From Kutzneria sp. CA-103260 (GTDB lineage: Bacteria; Actinomycetota; Actinomycetes; Mycobacteriales; Pseudonocardiaceae), in NCBI RefSeq assembly GCF_018263855.1, contig NZ_CP073318.1, positions 1,612,001-1,676,000 on the forward strand: a DNA stretch of 64,000 nucleotides. The letters run 5' to 3'. Every line of letters begins with the position of its first letter. The first letter of the stretch is position 1. The notes beneath the pieces are model-generated. The model saw only the letters and a program-made list of their open reading frames with translations, was not told where the DNA came from and made no database searches. Shown one piece after another: positions 61,162 to 64,000 of the stretch. The translations under genes and the position numbers were made by a program.

Positions 61162-62532
61162 GTGGTGGATGGGCCGGTGGTGGAGACGGGCTCTGGTCGG
61201 GTCGAAGGACTGGACCTCGGCGACGTGAAGGCGTTCAAGGGCATTCCGTACGCCGCCGCGCCGCGGTTCGGGGTACCGGCGCCGGTTCCGGGCTGGGAGG
61301 GCACCCGTCCCGCCGTGGAGTTCGGGCCGGCCGCCCCGCAACTCGCGCCCGCGCCGGGTGCGCCGCCGGTGTGGCGGCCGGGTGATGGCCTGGATTGCCT
61401 GTCGCTCAACATATGGAGCCCGGACCTCGGCGCTGCTGGACTGCCGGTGATGGTGTGGATCCACGGCGGGCTGTGGAAGCACGGGTCCTCGCGTATGCCG
61501 CAGTACGACGGTGCTGTGCTGGCCCGGTCCGGGGTTGTGGTGGTCACCATCAACTACCGGCTCGGCTTCGAGGGATTCGGCCACATCGACGGCACGGCCG
61601 ACAATCGCGGCCTGCGCGACCAGATCGCGGCGTTGGAGTGGGTGCGGGCGAACATCGCGGGCTTCGGCGGGGATCCTTTCACTGTCACGGTGTTCGGCCA
61701 GTCGGCGGGTGCGGCGTCGATCGCTTTCCTGATGTCGGCGACGAAGGGCCTGTTCCGGCGGGCGATCGCCCAGAGCATTCCCGCTGGCCACCGATCCCCG
61801 GCCGAAGCCGCTGATGTCACGGCGACCATCGCGCGGGCGGCCGGCGTCGAGCCAACGTGGGATGGGCTCGCGGCACTGCCGCCCGAGGCAATCCTTGCCG
61901 TGCAAGACACTCCGGTGCGCGAGGGGTTCACGGCGTTCGGTCCCGTGGTCGACGGCGAGCTGGTGACCGGGCCGCCGTGGGCGTCGACCGATCGTGATGT
62001 GGATCTTGTGTGTGGCTACACCCGTGAGGAATACCGTGGCCAGGGGCAACCCGCTCCACCCGGCGTGGATCTTGCCGTCGTGGCTTCTTCTGTTGGCCTG
62101 ACCGGGGAAGCGGCCGAGGACTATCGCCAGGGCTTCGACGATCCGTTCACCGCGATGCTGTCCGATGCCCTGGTTCGGATGCCGACCGTCCGGGTGGCCG
62201 AGGCGCACGGACGGAGTTGGGTGTACGAACTGGCCTGGGCCAGCCCCGGGTTGGGGGCCGGCCACGGCGTGGACATCCCTCTGGTGTTCGGGATTCCCGA
62301 GACCCGGTTCGCCGGCCGGTATCTCGGTTCGCCGCCGCCGGCCTCGTTCGGACCGCTGTCCGCGCAGATCCGTCGCGCCTGGACGGCTTTCGCCGCCACC
62401 GGCGACCCCGGCTGGCCCCGTTACGGGGCGGAGCGCCGGACCCGGATCTGGGACGTTGAGCCGCGAGACGTCGACGACCCGCTCGCGGCCTCGCGCCGCA
62501 TCTGGTCAGTGCCCGTGGAAGGCCTCGGCTAG
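61162..62532 (+). CDS. Type-B carboxylesterase
   Basis: A 456-residue alpha/beta hydrolase. Signatures are KAFKGIPYAAAPRFG, EDCLSLN-like GLDCLSLNIW, oxyanion VWIHGGLWKHGSS, nucleophile VFGQSAGAASIAFL, Glu in GYTREEYRGQ and His in AGHGVDIPLVFG. No signal peptide, so it is intracellular. I chose the GTG at 61162; a GTG at 61141 adds seven residues. Its last 27 nt overlap the 3' end of the convergent ThDP enzyme. Confidence 0.92.
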   Translation: MVDGPVVETGSGRVEGLDLGDVKAFKGIPYAAAPRFGVPAPVPGWEGTRPAVEFGPAAPQLAPAPGAPPVWRPGDGLDCLSLNIWSPDLGAAGLPVMVWIHGGLWKHGSSRMPQYDGAVLARSGVVVVTINYRLGFEGFGHIDGTADNRGLRDQIAALEWVRANIAGFGGDPFTVTVFGQSAGAASIAFLMSATKGLFRRAIAQSIPAGHRSPAEAADVTATIARAAGVEPTWDGLAALPPEAILAVQDTPVREGFTAFGPVVDGELVTGPPWASTDRDVDLVCGYTREEYRGQGQPAPPGVDLAVVASSVGLTGEAAEDYRQGFDDPFTAMLSDALVRMPTVRVAEAHGRSWVYELAWASPGLGAGHGVDIPLVFGIPETRFAGRYLGSPPPASFGPLSAQIRRAWTAFAATGDPGWPRYGAERRTRIWDVEPRDVDDPLAASRRIWSVPVEGLG

Positions 62533-64000
62533 CCACCACGAGCCGCCGTCGTTGGTGATCTTCGCGTCGATCACCAACGACGTGTCCCGTGGCCCGTCAA
62601 GCCAGTCCTGCACGGGTTTCAGGTCGTCGACCGTCCGCACGGTCAGGCCCGCACAGCCGAAGCCGCGGGCGATGGCGGCGATGTCGGTGGGCGGGAAGGT
62701 GACGGTGCCGTGGTCGCCGTCGAAGTGGTGCACCTCCGCGCCGTAGGCGGCGTCGTTGTAGATGATCACCACCAGCGGCAGCCCGAGCCGGACGGCGGTC
62801 TCCAGCTCGCCGGCGGCCATGTGGAAGCCGCCGTCGCCGAGGGCCGCCACCGGCAGCCGGTCAGGTTGGGCGACGGCAGCGCCGATGGCCGTGGCCAACC
62901 CGAGGCCGATGGACTGGAACGCCTGCGTGAAGCAGAATCCGAACTCGTCGGGCACGCTCAGGTAGGCGCTGGGATAGCCCATGAAGTTGCCGGAGTCCAC
63001 GGCGACGACCCGCTCGGCCGGCAGAATTCGGTCCAGTTCCAGGGAAAGCGTGCGGGGGTCGATGAGGTCGGCGGTGGACTCGTCGGTGAAGTCGGCGGCG
63101 GTCCAGCGGACGTGGGCGGCGATCCGCTCCCGGAGCTCGGGGGAGCGGTAGCCGGCTTGCGGGCTGAGGCCGGCCAGCACCGCGCGGGCCGTGGCGGCGG
63201 TGTCGCCGACCACGCCGACGTCGATTCTCCGGTGCGCGCCAAGCGCTTCCTCGTCCAGGTCGACCTGCGCCAACCGGGCGTCGGGGCCGAGCAGCTTGCC
63301 GTGGCGGGTCGTCCACCGGTTGAGCGCGCAGCCCCAACCGACAACCAGGTCGGCGTCCCGGATCAGCTCGGCGGTCAGCGGCGACGCGAAGCCACCGGAA
63401 ATGTTGAGGGACCAAGGGCTGTCGTGGAACAGACCGTGTGCGACGGCCGAGGTGGCCAGCAGCGCGCCGCAGGCCTCGGCCAGGTCGGCGATCTCCCTCC
63501 CGGCGGCGCGAGCGCCCCGACCGGCGATGAACACCGGTCGTTGAGCGCCGGCGATCAGCGCCGTCAATGCCGTGACATCGGGTGCTGTGACGGCGGGAAG
63601 TGCTGGTGGCGTAACGGGTTCGAACGCGGGGACCGCCATGACCTGGACGTCCAGCGGCAGGTTGAGCACGACGGTGCGGCGTTCGACCAGGGCTGTCCGG
63701 TAGGCGCGGATCGTGTCGGCGACAGCGGTTTCGGGGCTGTGGACGCGCTCGGGGATCGCGCCGACCGCGCGGGCCAGCGCATCCTGATCGATGCGGAAGT
63801 TGTTGAGGGGATCGGAATCCGGCGTGTCCGCGGTGAGGACGATCAGCGGCGTCCGGCTCTTGGCCGCCTCGCCGATGCCCGTGACGGCGTTGGTCAGCCC
63901 ACAGCCCTGGTGGGTCGTGACGATCCCGACCCGGTTGCTCATGCGGGCGCAGGCGTCGGCCGCCGTGGCGGCGCACCCCTCGTGCCGGGTGGCGTGAAAC
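62506..64000 (-). CDS. ThDP-dependent acetolactate synthase/decarboxylase-like enzyme, 5' end off window
   Basis: At least 497 residues, open at the right edge. Upstream of an internal ATG at 63942 the frame continues as TRHEGCAATAADACARMSNR, the classical N-terminal core with the cofactor-activating Glu (HEG), so the true start lies beyond 64000. Central FAD/NAD-like domain (RPVFIAGRGARAAGREIADL) and C-terminal ThDP motif GDGGFHMAAGELETAVRLGL ... NDAAYG follow. The last residues SWWLAEAFHGH overlap the convergent esterase gene. Family covers acetolactate synthase, benzoylformate decarboxylase and similar; the reaction is not fixed by the sequence. Confidence 0.9.
   Translation of the reverse strand, partial: FHATRHEGCAATAADACARMSNRVGIVTTHQGCGLTNAVTGIGEAAKSRTPLIVLTADTPDSDPLNNFRIDQDALARAVGAIPERVHSPETAVADTIRAYRTALVERRTVVLNLPLDVQVMAVPAFEPVTPPALPAVTAPDVTALTALIAGAQRPVFIAGRGARAAGREIADLAEACGALLATSAVAHGLFHDSPWSLNISGGFASPLTAELIRDADLVVGWGCALNRWTTRHGKLLGPDARLAQVDLDEEALGAHRRIDVGVVGDTAATARAVLAGLSPQAGYRSPELRERIAAHVRWTAADFTDESTADLIDPRTLSLELDRILPAERVVAVDSGNFMGYPSAYLSVPDEFGFCFTQAFQSIGLGLATAIGAAVAQPDRLPVAALGDGGFHMAAGELETAVRLGLPLVVIIYNDAAYGAEVHHFDGDHGTVTFPPTDIAAIARGFGCAGLTVRTVDDLKPVQDWLDGPRDTSLVIDAKITNDGGSWWLAEAFHGH

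Noticed and set aside
1-64000. tRNA, rRNA, riboswitch or insertion-sequence signals
   Set aside because: No cloverleaf, conserved riboswitch core, transposase or terminal inverted repeats recognised in the gaps read by eye.

Overview
The window is high-GC DNA with GTG starts, many 4-bp ATGA/GTGA gene overlaps and actinobacterial families throughout (SARP/AfsR regulators, F420-linked enzymes, DUF222/HNH endonuclease, STAS plus HATPase-GAF-PP2C proteins, an actinobacterial contractile injection system). It looks like a secondary-metabolite-rich filamentous actinomycete, probably Pseudonocardiales or a relative; the genus cannot be read from the sequence. No rRNA, tRNA, CRISPR array, prophage or insertion sequence was seen.

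Region 1 (1-7.6 kb) is the right part of a cinnamycin/duramycin-type lantibiotic cluster. Reading leftward it holds a DurN/Cinorf7-like lysinoalanine enzyme, a 78-residue precursor with a new core (CVQSCSWGPFTAVCDGNTK), and a LanM synthetase cut off by the left edge. The operon promoter carries direct repeats in 11-bp register just upstream of a -10 box, as expected for SARP binding, and a SARP gene lies at 6.6-7.3 kb. Between them are a NarL-type two-component system, a PmtA-like phosphatidylethanolamine (PE) methyltransferase and a DedA membrane protein, which look like the self-protection module against a PE-binding peptide.

Region 2 (7.6-34.6 kb) is mixed: an OmpR/kinase pair, a GT87 membrane mannosyltransferase, a VirK-like lipoprotein, a large Pls-type (epsilon-polylysine synthetase-like) membrane NRPS, two small secreted proteins next to a PucR-type regulator, two HSL-type esterases divergent from a LacI regulator, a DUF222/HNH protein (with a broken fragment copy at 33.9 kb), an AfsR-like regulator, a secreted M1 metallopeptidase, an F420 reductase/LLM pair divergent from a LysR regulator, a secreted trypsin-like protease, an anti-sigma-antagonist/PP2C pair, a PNPOx protein, a cyclase-family amidohydrolase and a DUF4232 lipoprotein.

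Region 3 (34.8-60.2 kb) has two convergent LAL-type LuxR regulators, both lacking the Walker A lysine, followed by a compact leftward operon for a phage-tail-like contractile injection system: surface beta-propeller protein, DUF4255 cap, AAA+ ATPase, sheath, tube, small assembly proteins, a 925-residue Pro/Ala/Gln/Thr repeat protein, second tube protein, LysM protein, VgrG spike, PAAR tip, gp25, baseplate J, tail protein I and a zinc-ribbon membrane protein with an extracellular discoidin-like domain. A divergent atypical response regulator and a membrane Ig-like protein flank its right end. No conventional tape measure or tail fibre gene was found.

Region 4 (60.4-64 kb) holds a second F420-reductase-like protein, a type-B carboxylesterase and a ThDP-dependent decarboxylase/acetolactate-synthase-like enzyme cut by the right edge.
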